This document shows positions 26,885 through 34,979 of a stretch of DNA of 64,000 nt, piece by piece. A program made the translations under genes and the position numbers. The stretch is from Bacteroidota bacterium (GTDB lineage Bacteria > Bacteroidota > Bacteroidia > AKYH767-A > 2013-40CM-41-45), in the NCBI GenBank assembly GCA_026391945.1, contig JAPLDA010000061.1, positions 1 to 64,000 of the forward strand, given 5' to 3'. Within the stretch, counting starts at the first letter, position 1. Each line of letters opens with the position of its first letter. A model generated the notes under the pieces. That model was not told the DNA's origin. It searched no databases and saw nothing but the letters and a program-made list of their open reading frames with translations.

Positions 26885-27596
26885 TGAGTTTCAGGATTTC
26901 GTTCAGCCCGGTATGGATGATATTTGGCGCGGCAAAGATGCTACTTTTTATGTGTCCGGCAAATCGGCCTGCATCGCCGCCGCTGATCACCACTTTCAGC
27001 GGAGCGTATTTTTTTTTATACCATTGAATAAAACCATTCATCTCATGGATGATTCCGAACATCACGCCGGAAAGGATGGATTCTTTGGTGGAGGCACCGG
27101 TGAATTTTTTTACCGGCGACGGTTCAATGAACGGTAGCCGCCCGGTAAAATTGTGCAGGGACTGTAACCGCATCTCCATACCCGGGCTGATGCTGCCTCC
27201 CAAATATTTTTTTTCAGCCGTGATGAAATCATATTTCACGCAGGTTCCTGCATCAATGACGAGGATGTTCTTTGACGGGAACAAAGCAGCAGCGCCCACG
27301 ACAGAGGCAAGCCTGTCGCTACCCAGTGTTTCCGGTGTTTTGTAAAGATTCCGGATGGGCAGTTTGGTGTTTGAATTCAACTCAACGAAAAAAGAGCGGG
27401 ACTCCAGAAAGCCTTTGATTTTTTTATCCGGGATGACGACGGTTGATAGGATGGAAGATGAAACCGGGAATTTCAAAAAAATTTGTTTCAACTCCTTCAG
27501 TGAAAACTTTTTATACGTACGGTTCCATTTAATCTTATCTTTGTCGAAGATCATCACTTTCGTTGCAGTGTTTCCAATATCCATTGTAAGATTCAT
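26865..27596 (-). CDS. coaX: Type III pantothenate kinase
   Basis: Phosphorylates pantothenate, the first step of coenzyme A synthesis, and is insensitive to CoA feedback in this class. The protein has 243 residues from the ATG at 27596, with the ASKHA-fold phosphate motif DIGNT (6-10), GSDRLA (92-97) and DAGTC (115-119). An in-frame upstream ATG at 27647 would add 17 unrelated residues, so the later start is chosen. It heads the minus-strand envelope operon and is divergent from tRNA-Phe. Confidence 0.94.
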   Translation of the reverse strand: MNLTMDIGNTATKVMIFDKDKIKWNRTYKKFSLKELKQIFLKFPVSSSILSTVVIPDKKIKGFLESRSFFVELNSNTKLPIRNLYKTPETLGSDRLASVVGAAALFPSKNILVIDAGTCVKYDFITAEKKYLGGSISPGMEMRLQSLHNFTGRLPFIEPSPVKKFTGASTKESILSGVMFGIIHEMNGFIQWYKKKYAPLKVVISGGDAGRFAGHIKSSIFAAPNIIHTGLNEILKLNADQKK

Positions 27597-27673
27597 GAGC
27601 CGGAAGTTTGGTGCAATGTTAAGAAGTAAAAGAGAAAATAGCTGCAAGCACCCTTTAAAACAGGAAAAAGAAT

Positions 27674-27703
27674 TTTGGCGAAGAAAAAAAAATAATACTT
27701 TTG
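27674..27703 (+). promoter_or_regulatory. Promoter of tRNA-Phe
   Basis: TTTG (27674-27677) and TACTTTTG (27696-27703), separated by 18 bases, match the Bacteroidota -33/-7 consensus TTTG ... TAnnTTTG. The predicted start is about 8 bases before the mature 5' end of the tRNA. This is the best two-part promoter in the window. Confidence 0.75.
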
Positions 27704-27717
27704 CGCTCTGTTTTAAA

Positions 27718-27790
27718 GGTGATGTAGCTCAGTTGGTAGAGCAAAGGACTGAAAATCCTTGTGTCGGTGGTTCGATTCCACTCATCACCA
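27718..27790 (+). tRNA. tRNA-Phe (anticodon GAA)
   Basis: A complete 73-base cloverleaf. The acceptor stem GGTGATG pairs with CATCACC (27783-27789), with discriminator A. The D arm is GCTCAGTTGGTAGAGC, the anticodon stem AAGGA / TCCTT encloses the loop CTGAAAA with anticodon GAA, and the T arm is GGTGGTTCGATTCCACT. The 3' CCA is not encoded, so it must be added enzymatically. Confidence 0.97.
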
Positions 27791-27820
27791 CTGATTTAGG
27801 CGCACAGATGATATGATAAA

Positions 27821-28228
27821 ATGAAAAACGAGGAAAAACCATTCAAGTTTCAGCGTGTGCTGCTGATCGATGACAACGACATCGATAATTTTATCAATGA
27901 AAGGATGATTACCACAACCAGCTTTTCGATCTCGGTGGTGGTGAAGACGTCTGCAGAATCGGCACTCGAATACCTCCGGTTGCAGTCGGGCGAAGAACAT
28001 CTTCCCCAGGTTATTTTTCTTGACCTGAACATGCCGGTGATGGACGGTTTTGGTTTCCTTGCCGAGTATGAAAAGCTCGCTGACTCCATTAAAAAGTTTT
28101 GTAAAGTGATTGTGCTTTCTTCTTCCATCAGCCCGGAAGACATCAACCGCGCTTCGACGAACCCGTACGTGGTGAAGTACATCAACAAGCCGTTGAACGA
28201 GAAGTACCTCGATGCCGTGAATTTCTAG
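27821..28228 (+). CDS. Single-domain response regulator (REC only)
   Basis: A 135-residue receiver domain with no output domain. It has the acidic pair Asp17-Asp18, the phospho-acceptor Asp68 in LDLNMPVMDG, a Ser-rich beta-4 end (LSSS, about 99-102) and the conserved Lys123 (INKPL). Proteins of this kind act as phosphate relays or bind a partner directly. No histidine kinase is encoded nearby, so its partner is elsewhere. It lies 30 bases after tRNA-Phe, and its stop codon is followed after two bases by the first hairpin of a repeat cluster. Confidence 0.9.
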   Translation: MKNEEKPFKFQRVLLIDDNDIDNFINERMITTTSFSISVVVKTSAESALEYLRLQSGEEHLPQVIFLDLNMPVMDGFGFLAEYEKLADSIKKFCKVIVLSSSISPEDINRASTNPYVVKYINKPLNEKYLDAVNF

Positions 28229-28642
28229 AGCCCATGACTTCAGTCATGGGTTTAAATACGGGTTTAAATACGGATTTAAATACGGGTTTCAATCAATGAT
28301 TTGAAAAATAATCAAAAACCATTTCAATGGTTTTGATTTCCCATTAAAAAATGGCTGAAGCCATTGCGTGTTTGGTTTTCATTCATGATGGCGACGAATT
28401 CATTCGTTGCCTGTCTCCGATGCCTGGTTCTTATACCGATAGAGTAGCTGTTATAGTCCAATACGCCTATCGGCTTATGGACTATAACAGCTACTCTATC
28501 GGCATAATACCTCCGCCGAGGCGGATTGGATTATTTTATAATGCGTAAAGGTATTACTTCTCAAATCCATGGCTCCACCGGCGGCGGCAATCCGGAGTTT
28601 GAATTGCAGTTCAAAAATTTCTTATCACCTTTATAACATCTA
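28229..28642. repeat. Cluster of palindromes, REP-like, no gene
   Basis: 414 bases without a supported gene but with at least seven hairpins. Four share a 4-base loop TTCA or its complement TGAA: 28231-28250 (8-bp stem), 28311-28337 (11 bp with one bulge), 28350-28365 (6 bp) and 28392-28409 (7 bp). A 12-bp direct repeat related to GGGTTTAAATAC occurs about three times at 28248-28284. Then come the 25-bp perfect stem (28436-28502), TCCGCC-GA-GGCGGA (28512-28525) and an imperfect stem (28561-28602). The common loop suggests REP-type elements that can be mobilised by a tyrosine transposase elsewhere in the genome. Confidence 0.75.
28436..28502. repeat. Perfect 25-bp inverted repeat with alternative pairing
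   Basis: Arms 28436-28460 and 28478-28502 are perfectly complementary over 25 bp with a 17-base loop. The loop contains another copy of CTATCGG (28467-28473), so the outer CCGATAG (28436-28442) could pair either with the loop copy or with the distal copy (28496-28502). There is no U tract, so it is not a standard terminator. Confidence 0.85.
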
Positions 28643-30004
28643 ATGCGAATCCTGAAACTACTCAGTTTGTTGTCGCTTGCCGGAATCCTGCTGTTGTCAT
28701 TTTTTTCCTGGTATTCCTGCGACGACATCTGCAACCGGAATGAGTTGTTGCGTTACAGTGTTCCTCATTTTATGTGGCTGCAGTACATGAACTGGGACGG
28801 AAGGAGTTTGTCGATCGCCGCATTTCTTCAGCAGTTTTCTCTTCAGCATTTTCCCGTAGAGATCACCGTACTGCTTTGGGCACTTTCTTTTACCGGATGC
28901 GGCTTCATGATTTATAAAATAATCCGGAATGAAAATCCTGGTTTTGAAAATGGAAATAGTCCGTTGCTCGTGGTTGCGATCATTTGCGTAACCATGTGGC
29001 TCGGCATGTGGAAACTGATTCCCGATGTCATTTACTGGTCAACTGGCGGATCCTATAGTTTGCTTGCACTGCTCGGACTGGTCTGGATTTATTTTTTTCT
29101 GAAGAAACTGCATGCAGGAAAAACGGGTTGGAAGGATCGCCTGTTTATTTTTTTTCTTTCACTCATCTGCGGTGTGAACTCTCACAATTATGTGTCTGCG
29201 CTGATCATCCTTACCATGATTGAATGGTTTTATGATCGCGTCAGCGAAAAAAACAAAAGTACTTCGGCGTTTATCCCGGCCGCCCTTGCCGGGTTAGTGA
29301 TCAGCGCTTCCGTTGTTTTCTTTTCTCCGGGAAACCAGGTGCGGTTACATGCCGTTGCTTACCACGGCTACTCCGTTCATTTTTTATTTTATTATTTTCT
29401 TGTGTTGGCGAGGTATTGTTACTGGCTCCTTGCCTTATTCGTTTTGTGTTTTTTTGTGATGTGGATTTCAGGTGAGAATAAATTTTATACGGAGTTGAAA
29501 AAAATCAAGGCCGGGTGGAGAACTAAATTTTTCATTTTACAATTCCTGCATGAGCACAAATTTCTTGTCGCTGCTTTTGCAACGATATTGGTTTTTTCAG
29601 CCACTCCCGTTTTCGCTGTTCCGCGAACAGGAATTTTCTTCGCCGTATTTTTTGTCCTGTATGTTTTTGAACGCTCATGGAAAACAGGATTCAAAACAAA
29701 TTCAAAAAATTTCATTCCCGTTGCTGCAGTTTACTTTGGAATCTTTATCAGCATTCTTTCTTACCAACTCATAAATGCCGGTAATGTAAAAGAAGAGCTG
29801 GCAGGAAGAGAACGTTTGTATGAACAGAGCAAAGGAATGGATGTAGCTGTTGCAGCCATTCCCGGGAGGAATATTCCGTTTGCATTTACGTACACGGATA
29901 TTTCGGAAGACACTTCGTACTGGGTAAACCGATGCGTGGCCCAGTATTACCAATTGAAAACGGTGAAGTCAGGAATGAAAGAAGCATCCGGAGATGTACG
30001 ATAA
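28643..30004 (+). CDS. Polytopic membrane protein, DUF6056/GT-C-like
   Basis: A 453-residue integral membrane protein with ten or more predicted helices. Near the N terminus, after the first helix, it has an acidic pair (CDD, about 26-28) and then WDGRSL (about 51-56), the pattern of GT-C glycosyltransferase-like DUF6056 proteins in which the acidic residues sit at a periplasmic loop. The C-terminal part (about 385-453) is soluble, ending after a last helix. Transfer of a sugar from a lipid-linked donor is possible but unproven; no glycan cluster surrounds it. Confidence 0.6.
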   Translation: MRILKLLSLLSLAGILLLSFFSWYSCDDICNRNELLRYSVPHFMWLQYMNWDGRSLSIAAFLQQFSLQHFPVEITVLLWALSFTGCGFMIYKIIRNENPGFENGNSPLLVVAIICVTMWLGMWKLIPDVIYWSTGGSYSLLALLGLVWIYFFLKKLHAGKTGWKDRLFIFFLSLICGVNSHNYVSALIILTMIEWFYDRVSEKNKSTSAFIPAALAGLVISASVVFFSPGNQVRLHAVAYHGYSVHFLFYYFLVLARYCYWLLALFVLCFFVMWISGENKFYTELKKIKAGWRTKFFILQFLHEHKFLVAAFATILVFSATPVFAVPRTGIFFAVFFVLYVFERSWKTGFKTNSKNFIPVAAVYFGIFISILSYQLINAGNVKEELAGRERLYEQSKGMDVAVAAIPGRNIPFAFTYTDISEDTSYWVNRCVAQYYQLKTVKSGMKEASGDVR

Positions 30005-30074
30005 AATATTTTCTTCATCATTTCCGGAACCGTTAAGAAAAGGTTAATCCTCTTCTGCCTCTTGTCAAAAGTTT

Positions 30075-30082
30075 TACTTTTG
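30075..30082 (+). promoter_or_regulatory. Putative -7 box of the M13 peptidase promoter
   Basis: TACTTTTG matches TAnnTTTG and lies 38 bases before the M13 peptidase ATG. No strong -33 element is visible. Confidence 0.5.
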
Positions 30083-30120
30083 TCGCTTCATTCTCAAAAA
30101 AATAAATCAATCCTCGTCCA

Positions 30121-32166
30121 ATGCAAAAATTAATTTCTCCTGTTGCTGCATGCATCTTTGCCATCAGCTTCATGCAAACTGCCTGCACGAACAGTGAAGG
30201 TAAAAAAGGTGTCGGTGTGAACATCGCTGACCTTGATACGACGGTATCGTCCCGTAAAGATTTTTTCCATTACGCAAACGGCGGATGGATGAATGCCAAC
30301 CCGATTCCGGGCGACCAGATTCGCTGGGGATCATTCAGCATCCTCTCGGAAGGAAACAAAAAAAATCTTCTTCAGATTGCCAATGATGCTGCGCAGAAAA
30401 AAGAAGCGAAAAAAGGAAGCCCTGAACAGCTCGTAGGCGATTTCTTTTTCAGCGCCATGGATACGGTTGGTATCGAAAAACAAGGCGCGACACCGATCAA
30501 AGGCGACATGGAGAGCATCGATAAAATCACCGACATGAAAGGTTTGCTTGCCATGGTTGCAAAAATGCAGATGTGGAATGCAAGCCCGATGTTCAATTTC
30601 GGCGCCGGCCAGGACCCGAAAAACAGCGAGGTGGTGGTGCCGCAAATCTACCAGGGCGGATTATCGTTACCTGACCGCGACTATTACATCAAGACAGACG
30701 GACGTTCTGCGATGATCCGTGAAGAGTTTTTGAAACATGTCACCAACATGTTCAAACTATACGGACTGAGCGAAGCAGACGGAAAAAAATATGCTGGTGT
30801 GGTGATGCGCATCGAAACCGATCTTGCCAAAGCATCCATGACACGCGTTGAACAACGCGATCCGTTTAAAACTTACCATAAGGTAACCGTTGCCGAACTC
30901 GATGCGTTGACACCAAGTCTCAAATGGGCCGACATGCTCGATGGATTGCAGGTGAAGGGAAAATACGATTACCTCGTTCTCGGTCAGCCGGATTTTCTGA
31001 AGGAACTCGAACACCAGTTGAAATCCACTTCTTTGAACGACTGGAAAATTTATCTCAAGTGGAACATGCTGAACCTTGCAGGGAATATTCTGAGCAATGA
31101 TTTCGTGATGGAAGATTTTCATTTCAACAACCAGGTGATGAGCGGGCAGAAACAAATCCAGGATAGATGGAAAAGGATGATCCAGATGACAGACGGATTC
31201 CTCGGCCACGCTATGGGACAGTTGTACGTAGCGAAGTATTTCCCGCCGGAAGCAAAAAAGAAAGCCGATGAACTGGTGAGCAACCTCATGGCTGTTTACC
31301 AGGACAGGATCAGCCGCCTCGACTGGATGAGCGCTGAAACAAAAAAGAAAGCGACTGAAAAACTCAATACCATCATGCGTAAAATCGGTTATCCCGACAA
31401 GTGGAAAGATTATGCAGGGCTTGATGTTACCCGCGATTCGTTCTTTAAAAACATTCTCAATGCGACAGCGTGGAATTACGATTACATGATTAAGAAAGTA
31501 GGTCAGCCGGTAGACCGCACCGAATGGGGAATGACTCCGCCAACGGTGAATGCGTATTACAATCCTTCACTGAATGAAATTGTTTTCCCTGCCGGAATTC
31601 TTCAGCCGCCGTTCTTTGATCCGAAAGCAGATGATGCCGTCAACTACGGAGGTATTGGCGCCGTGATCGGCCATGAAATGACTCATGGTTTTGATGACGA
31701 AGGCCGCAACTATGATTCAAAAGGAAACCTCACCAACTGGTGGACTTCAGAAGATTCTTCGAAGTTTGACGCAAAGGCAAAAATGATCATCAACCAGTAC
31801 AGCAAATTTACCGTACTCGATACGCTTCATGTAAACGGTGAGCTGACGCTGGGAGAAAACATCGCCGACCTCGGCGGTATCACGATTGCCTATGAAGCAT
31901 TCAAGCGTACCGAAGAAGGAAAGAGTACTGAAAAAATTGACGGCTTCACACCTGATCAGCGATTCTTCCTCGGCTTTGCGCGCATCTGGGCAAGCAACAT
32001 CCGCCCTGAAGAAGCGGCCCGCAGGATCATCGTGGATCCGCATTCACCGGCACAATACCGTGTGAACGGATCACTCTCTAACATTGCAGAATTCTATTCT
32101 GCATTCGGAATTAAAGAAGGCGATGCGATGTACCGGCCTGAGAACGAAAGAGCGAAAATCTGGTAA
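30121..32166 (+). CDS. M13-family zinc metallopeptidase (neprilysin/PepO-like), lipoprotein
   Basis: Cleaves peptides outside the inner membrane. The 681-residue protein has a lipoprotein signal with lipobox MQTAC (Cys at about 22), the M13_N domain (about 45-430) and the catalytic M13 domain with HEMTH (518-522; His518, Glu519, His522) and the third zinc ligand Glu579 in ENIADLGG. NAYYNPSLNEIVFPAGIL, the substrate-binding block, precedes the zinc motif. The last residues ENERAKIW match the family's C-terminal CxxW end except that the cysteine is replaced. It is likely tethered to a membrane facing the periplasm or surface. Confidence 0.93.
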   Translation: MQKLISPVAACIFAISFMQTACTNSEGKKGVGVNIADLDTTVSSRKDFFHYANGGWMNANPIPGDQIRWGSFSILSEGNKKNLLQIANDAAQKKEAKKGSPEQLVGDFFFSAMDTVGIEKQGATPIKGDMESIDKITDMKGLLAMVAKMQMWNASPMFNFGAGQDPKNSEVVVPQIYQGGLSLPDRDYYIKTDGRSAMIREEFLKHVTNMFKLYGLSEADGKKYAGVVMRIETDLAKASMTRVEQRDPFKTYHKVTVAELDALTPSLKWADMLDGLQVKGKYDYLVLGQPDFLKELEHQLKSTSLNDWKIYLKWNMLNLAGNILSNDFVMEDFHFNNQVMSGQKQIQDRWKRMIQMTDGFLGHAMGQLYVAKYFPPEAKKKADELVSNLMAVYQDRISRLDWMSAETKKKATEKLNTIMRKIGYPDKWKDYAGLDVTRDSFFKNILNATAWNYDYMIKKVGQPVDRTEWGMTPPTVNAYYNPSLNEIVFPAGILQPPFFDPKADDAVNYGGIGAVIGHEMTHGFDDEGRNYDSKGNLTNWWTSEDSSKFDAKAKMIINQYSKFTVLDTLHVNGELTLGENIADLGGITIAYEAFKRTEEGKSTEKIDGFTPDQRFFLGFARIWASNIRPEEAARRIIVDPHSPAQYRVNGSLSNIAEFYSAFGIKEGDAMYRPENERAKIW

Positions 32167-32197
32167 CAGGAATTTTCGTTATCGCAAAATAACATGC

Positions 32198-32230
32198 AAG
32201 ACCCGCGGAATTTTCTGCGGGTCTTTTTTT
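32198..32230 (+). terminator. Rho-independent terminator of the M13 peptidase gene
   Basis: AGACCCGC (32199-32206) pairs perfectly with GCGGGTCT (32217-32224) and is followed by six more T residues. It lies 32 bases after the M13 stop codon. Confidence 0.9.
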
Positions 32231-32246
32231 ATCTCAATTCTCCGCT

Positions 32247-32301
32247 AAGCGTAGCATTCAAGTGATGCCTGTGCGTCAGATTGCTACGCTTCTTTTTTTT
32301 T
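32247..32301 (+). terminator. Second terminator-like hairpin with U tract
   Basis: AAGCGTAGCA (32247-32256) pairs perfectly with TGCTACGCTT (32282-32291) and is followed by C and nine T residues. An inner stem TGATGC / GCGTCA (with one G-T pair) further folds the 25-base loop. It lies only 17 bases after the first terminator, so either it is a fail-safe or it ends a separate short transcript. Confidence 0.7.
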
Positions 32302-32356
32302 CGTGCTGGAAAGTTTTGTGAGAGATTAATTGTGCAGTTTACCCGGTGTATAAATC

Positions 32357-32403
32357 GTGTCAGTTCAATCCAGCGCGTAATTCTGCGCGCAAAGACCTGA
32401 CAC
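32357..32403. repeat. Two-tier hairpin between the M13 and manC genes
   Basis: The outer stem GTGTCAG (32357-32363) pairs with CTGACAC (32397-32403), and the inner stem GCGCG (32373-32377) pairs with CGCGC (32386-32390). There is no U tract on either side. It is immediately next to the heptad array that ends at the manC stop codon. Confidence 0.6.
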
Positions 32404-32406
32404 CAC

Positions 32407-32448
32407 GAGATTCTCAATTCCGAATCCTGAATCCTGAATTCCAAATCC
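32407..32448 (-). repeat. Heptad repeat array, 6 units, after manC
   Basis: On the minus strand six continuous 7-bp units (for example GGATTTG, GGATTCA and GGATTCG) begin right after the manC stop codon. Confidence 0.8.
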
Positions 32449-32449
32449 C

Positions 32450-33535
32450 TCACACATACTTCTCCCCTTTTTTAATCTTCACATCATTCACGAGGTTGCG
32501 GACCTGTTGTTCATCGTCCTTCGGACAAATCAAAAGTACATTGTCTGATTCAACGACGATGTAATTATCAAGTCCGAGGATGACGGCCAGTTTCCCGCCG
32601 GGAATGTTGATGATGCAGTTGCTTGTTTTGTCGAGCATCACATGCTGACCGATGATGGCATTCTCATGCTGGTCGTGCGAAAGGTTTTCATAGAGCGACT
32701 TCCAGGTTCCCAAATCACTCCATCCGAATTCGGCGCTCATCACGTACACATTTTTTGCTTTTTCCATCACGCCGTAGTCAATGGAAATGTTCGTGCAATG
32801 TGTATACGCTTTCCTCACATGTTCCATTTCTTCAGGAGTGTTGTAATAGCCTTTCCCTTCTTTAAAAAGTGAAAACATTTCAGGAAGAAAATCTTCGAGT
32901 GATTTCATGATGGTCTTCAGGTTCCAGACAAAGATTCCGGAGTTCCACAAAAAATCACCACTCTTCAGAAAAAATTTTGCCATCTCCAGGTTCGGCTTCT
33001 CGGTAAACGTTTTCACCTTGCTGATCTTGAATTTTTCATCAACACCATCGCTCTTGAACTGGATGTAACCATAACCGGTATCCGGCCTGCTCGGGTTGAT
33101 TCCAAGGGTGAGCAGGGAATTGTTTTTTGCCGTGAAGTCAAGCGCTTTGGTAATCGCCTCATGAAATCCCTGCTCGTCTTTGATCACATGATCCGACGGA
33201 GCCACCACGATGTTGGCGTCCGGGTTCATCTCTGCGATTTTAAAGGAAGCATACGCCACGCAGGGTGCCGTATTCCTTCGCAACGGTTCGGCCAGCACCT
33301 GCGATTTGGAAAGTTCGGGGATGATCCTGTACACATGTTCGAGGTACGCTTCATTGGTGACAATGAAAATATTTTCGAGCGGACAGATTTTTTCAAACCG
33401 TTCAAACGTTTGCCTGATCAGGGTTTTTCCTGTTCCGAGAATGTCGATGAATTGTTTGGGGTAATTGTTCCGGCTCATGGGCCAGAATCGGCTTCCGATG
33501 CCTCCGGCCATGATGACACAGTAATTGTTCTTCAT
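32450..33535 (-). CDS. manC: Mannose-1-phosphate guanylyltransferase
   Basis: Makes GDP-mannose from mannose 1-phosphate and GTP, the donor for GDP-fucose and surface glycans. The 361-residue protein has the nucleotidyltransferase signature GGIGSRFWP (about 12-20) followed by the conserved PKQF (about 26-29), APSDHVI (about 112-118) and the FTEKPNLEMA and WNSGIFVW blocks. There is no fused phosphomannose isomerase cupin domain, so it is the short type. It is a single gene here, followed by the heptad array and preceded by the aminotransferase gene on the same strand. Confidence 0.94.
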   Translation of the reverse strand: MKNNYCVIMAGGIGSRFWPMSRNNYPKQFIDILGTGKTLIRQTFERFEKICPLENIFIVTNEAYLEHVYRIIPELSKSQVLAEPLRRNTAPCVAYASFKIAEMNPDANIVVAPSDHVIKDEQGFHEAITKALDFTAKNNSLLTLGINPSRPDTGYGYIQFKSDGVDEKFKISKVKTFTEKPNLEMAKFFLKSGDFLWNSGIFVWNLKTIMKSLEDFLPEMFSLFKEGKGYYNTPEEMEHVRKAYTHCTNISIDYGVMEKAKNVYVMSAEFGWSDLGTWKSLYENLSHDQHENAIIGQHVMLDKTSNCIINIPGGKLAVILGLDNYIVVESDNVLLICPKDDEQQVRNLVNDVKIKKGEKYV

Positions 33536-33650
33536 GAGAAATGTTGTTAAACGTTCGTAAAATTTGAAGTAATGGTTTCTCCGATACGCGAAATAATTTA
33601 AGTTGAACGTTTAATTTATTCAGTGGGTCAATAGTGGTCAGTTTAAATTT

Positions 33651-34940
33651 TCAGCTTAACCGGCTCAGCACTTTCCGCAGGGAAGCAAACACTTCATCAA
33701 TCTCCGCCGAATTGCACGTACCCACTGAAAGCCTGTACCATGTAGAGGTATCAGGGGAACCAAATGCTGAGAACGGAACGAGTGCCAGCTTTGCCTCATC
33801 CAAAATGTATTGAGTGACTTCTTTCTGATCTTTCAGAATTTTTCCGTCGCTGGTTTTCATCCCGGCCAGGCTTAACTGAACGGTGAGGTAGATGGCAGCC
33901 TGCGGAGCAATGGCATTCACCCTGAATCCTTCCTTCTTCAGTTGCATAAATCCTTCGTAAAATTTTTCAAGCCGCTGGTCTATTCTTCTTTTGAAATCAG
34001 TCATGAACTTTTCCATTTCCGGTTTCATCTGCAGGTAATTGGCAGTAGCCACCTGCTCGGCCTTTGGTGCCCAGGCGCCGATATGAGAAAGGATCGCTCT
34101 CATTTTATCCATGATCCTTCTCGGACCGAAAGCCCATCCCACACGAACACCTGTTGCAGCGAGCGATTTGGAGATTCCGTCAATGAAGATGGTGTAATTT
34201 TTCATTTCCGGGCGAAGCGAAACCGGGTCGTAATGCCGGTTTTCACCGAAGGTAAGCACCCAGTAAATCTGGTCGTACATCAGGTACAACGGCTTGGCTC
34301 CGCTTCCCCTTCGTTTATTTTCTTCAAGAATTAAATCACAGATACTTTCCAGCTGATCTTTCTGGAAAACCGTTCCGGTAGGGTTCAACGGTGAACACAA
34401 TGCCAGCATGGTTGCATCCTTCAGGTATGGCCTGATCTCATCAGCCGTAGGCATGAAATTATTTTCAGGGCTGGTTTCAACAAACACCGCTTTTGCCTTC
34501 ATGAGATGGCAGTAGTGATTGTTGTTCCAGGAAGGAACCGGGAACACCACGGTATCACCGGCATCGAGCAACGTTACAAAAGTTCCGTAAATCAACGGGC
34601 GCGCACCACCGGCAATCAGAATTTCATCAGCAGAATAATCCAGGCGAAGGCGTTCGTGAAGCAGGTTCGAAACAGCTTTCCTGAGATCGGGCATGCCGTT
34701 CGCTGCCGGGTAATTGGTATGATGATTTTGATAGGCCGAAATAATAGCATCCGTCAACTCCTGAGGAATCGGAAAAATCTTCGGGTCAAAATCGCCGATG
34801 GTGTAGTTGAAGATGCGCTCACCGTTTTTTATTTTCTCATTGACTTCAGCAGCCAGTTTGATGATTTCGGAACCAATGAGATGCTCTGCCATGACAGATA
34901 CTTTCAGTTCGGTTTTGTTGGATACACGTGCTTCAAGCAT
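33651..34940 (-). CDS. PLP-dependent aminotransferase, class I/II
   Basis: The 429-residue enzyme has the fold-type I aminotransferase features: SPLNPTGT (183-190), YDQIYW with the cofactor-stacking region at about 222-227, and the Schiff-base lysine Lys258 in DGISKSLAATGVRVGW. The closest functional group is aspartate/aromatic aminotransferase-like. An ATG 16 codons into the frame (at MAEHLIGS) could be the true start, because the first residues are not typical. The amino-acid substrate cannot be read from the sequence. It is separated from manC by 115 bases. Confidence 0.88.
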   Translation of the reverse strand: MLEARVSNKTELKVSVMAEHLIGSEIIKLAAEVNEKIKNGERIFNYTIGDFDPKIFPIPQELTDAIISAYQNHHTNYPAANGMPDLRKAVSNLLHERLRLDYSADEILIAGGARPLIYGTFVTLLDAGDTVVFPVPSWNNNHYCHLMKAKAVFVETSPENNFMPTADEIRPYLKDATMLALCSPLNPTGTVFQKDQLESICDLILEENKRRGSGAKPLYLMYDQIYWVLTFGENRHYDPVSLRPEMKNYTIFIDGISKSLAATGVRVGWAFGPRRIMDKMRAILSHIGAWAPKAEQVATANYLQMKPEMEKFMTDFKRRIDQRLEKFYEGFMQLKKEGFRVNAIAPQAAIYLTVQLSLAGMKTSDGKILKDQKEVTQYILDEAKLALVPFSAFGSPDTSTWYRLSVGTCNSAEIDEVFASLRKVLSRLS

Positions 34941-34979
34941 GAGTGAAACTATTTTTGATCGAACAAAAATAGAAATTAA

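Noticed and set aside
28248-28284. Possible CRISPR-like short repeats
   Set aside because: The 12-bp units are directly tandem without spacers and there are no cas genes, so this is a simple tandem repeat.
28351-28548. 65-codon frame in the palindrome cluster
   Set aside because: It is made of the inverted repeats themselves, so its sequence is explained by the hairpins rather than by coding.
32229-32453. 74-codon minus-strand frame between the M13 and manC genes
   Set aside because: It spans the heptad array, the two-tier hairpin and the second terminator, and has no protein-like composition.
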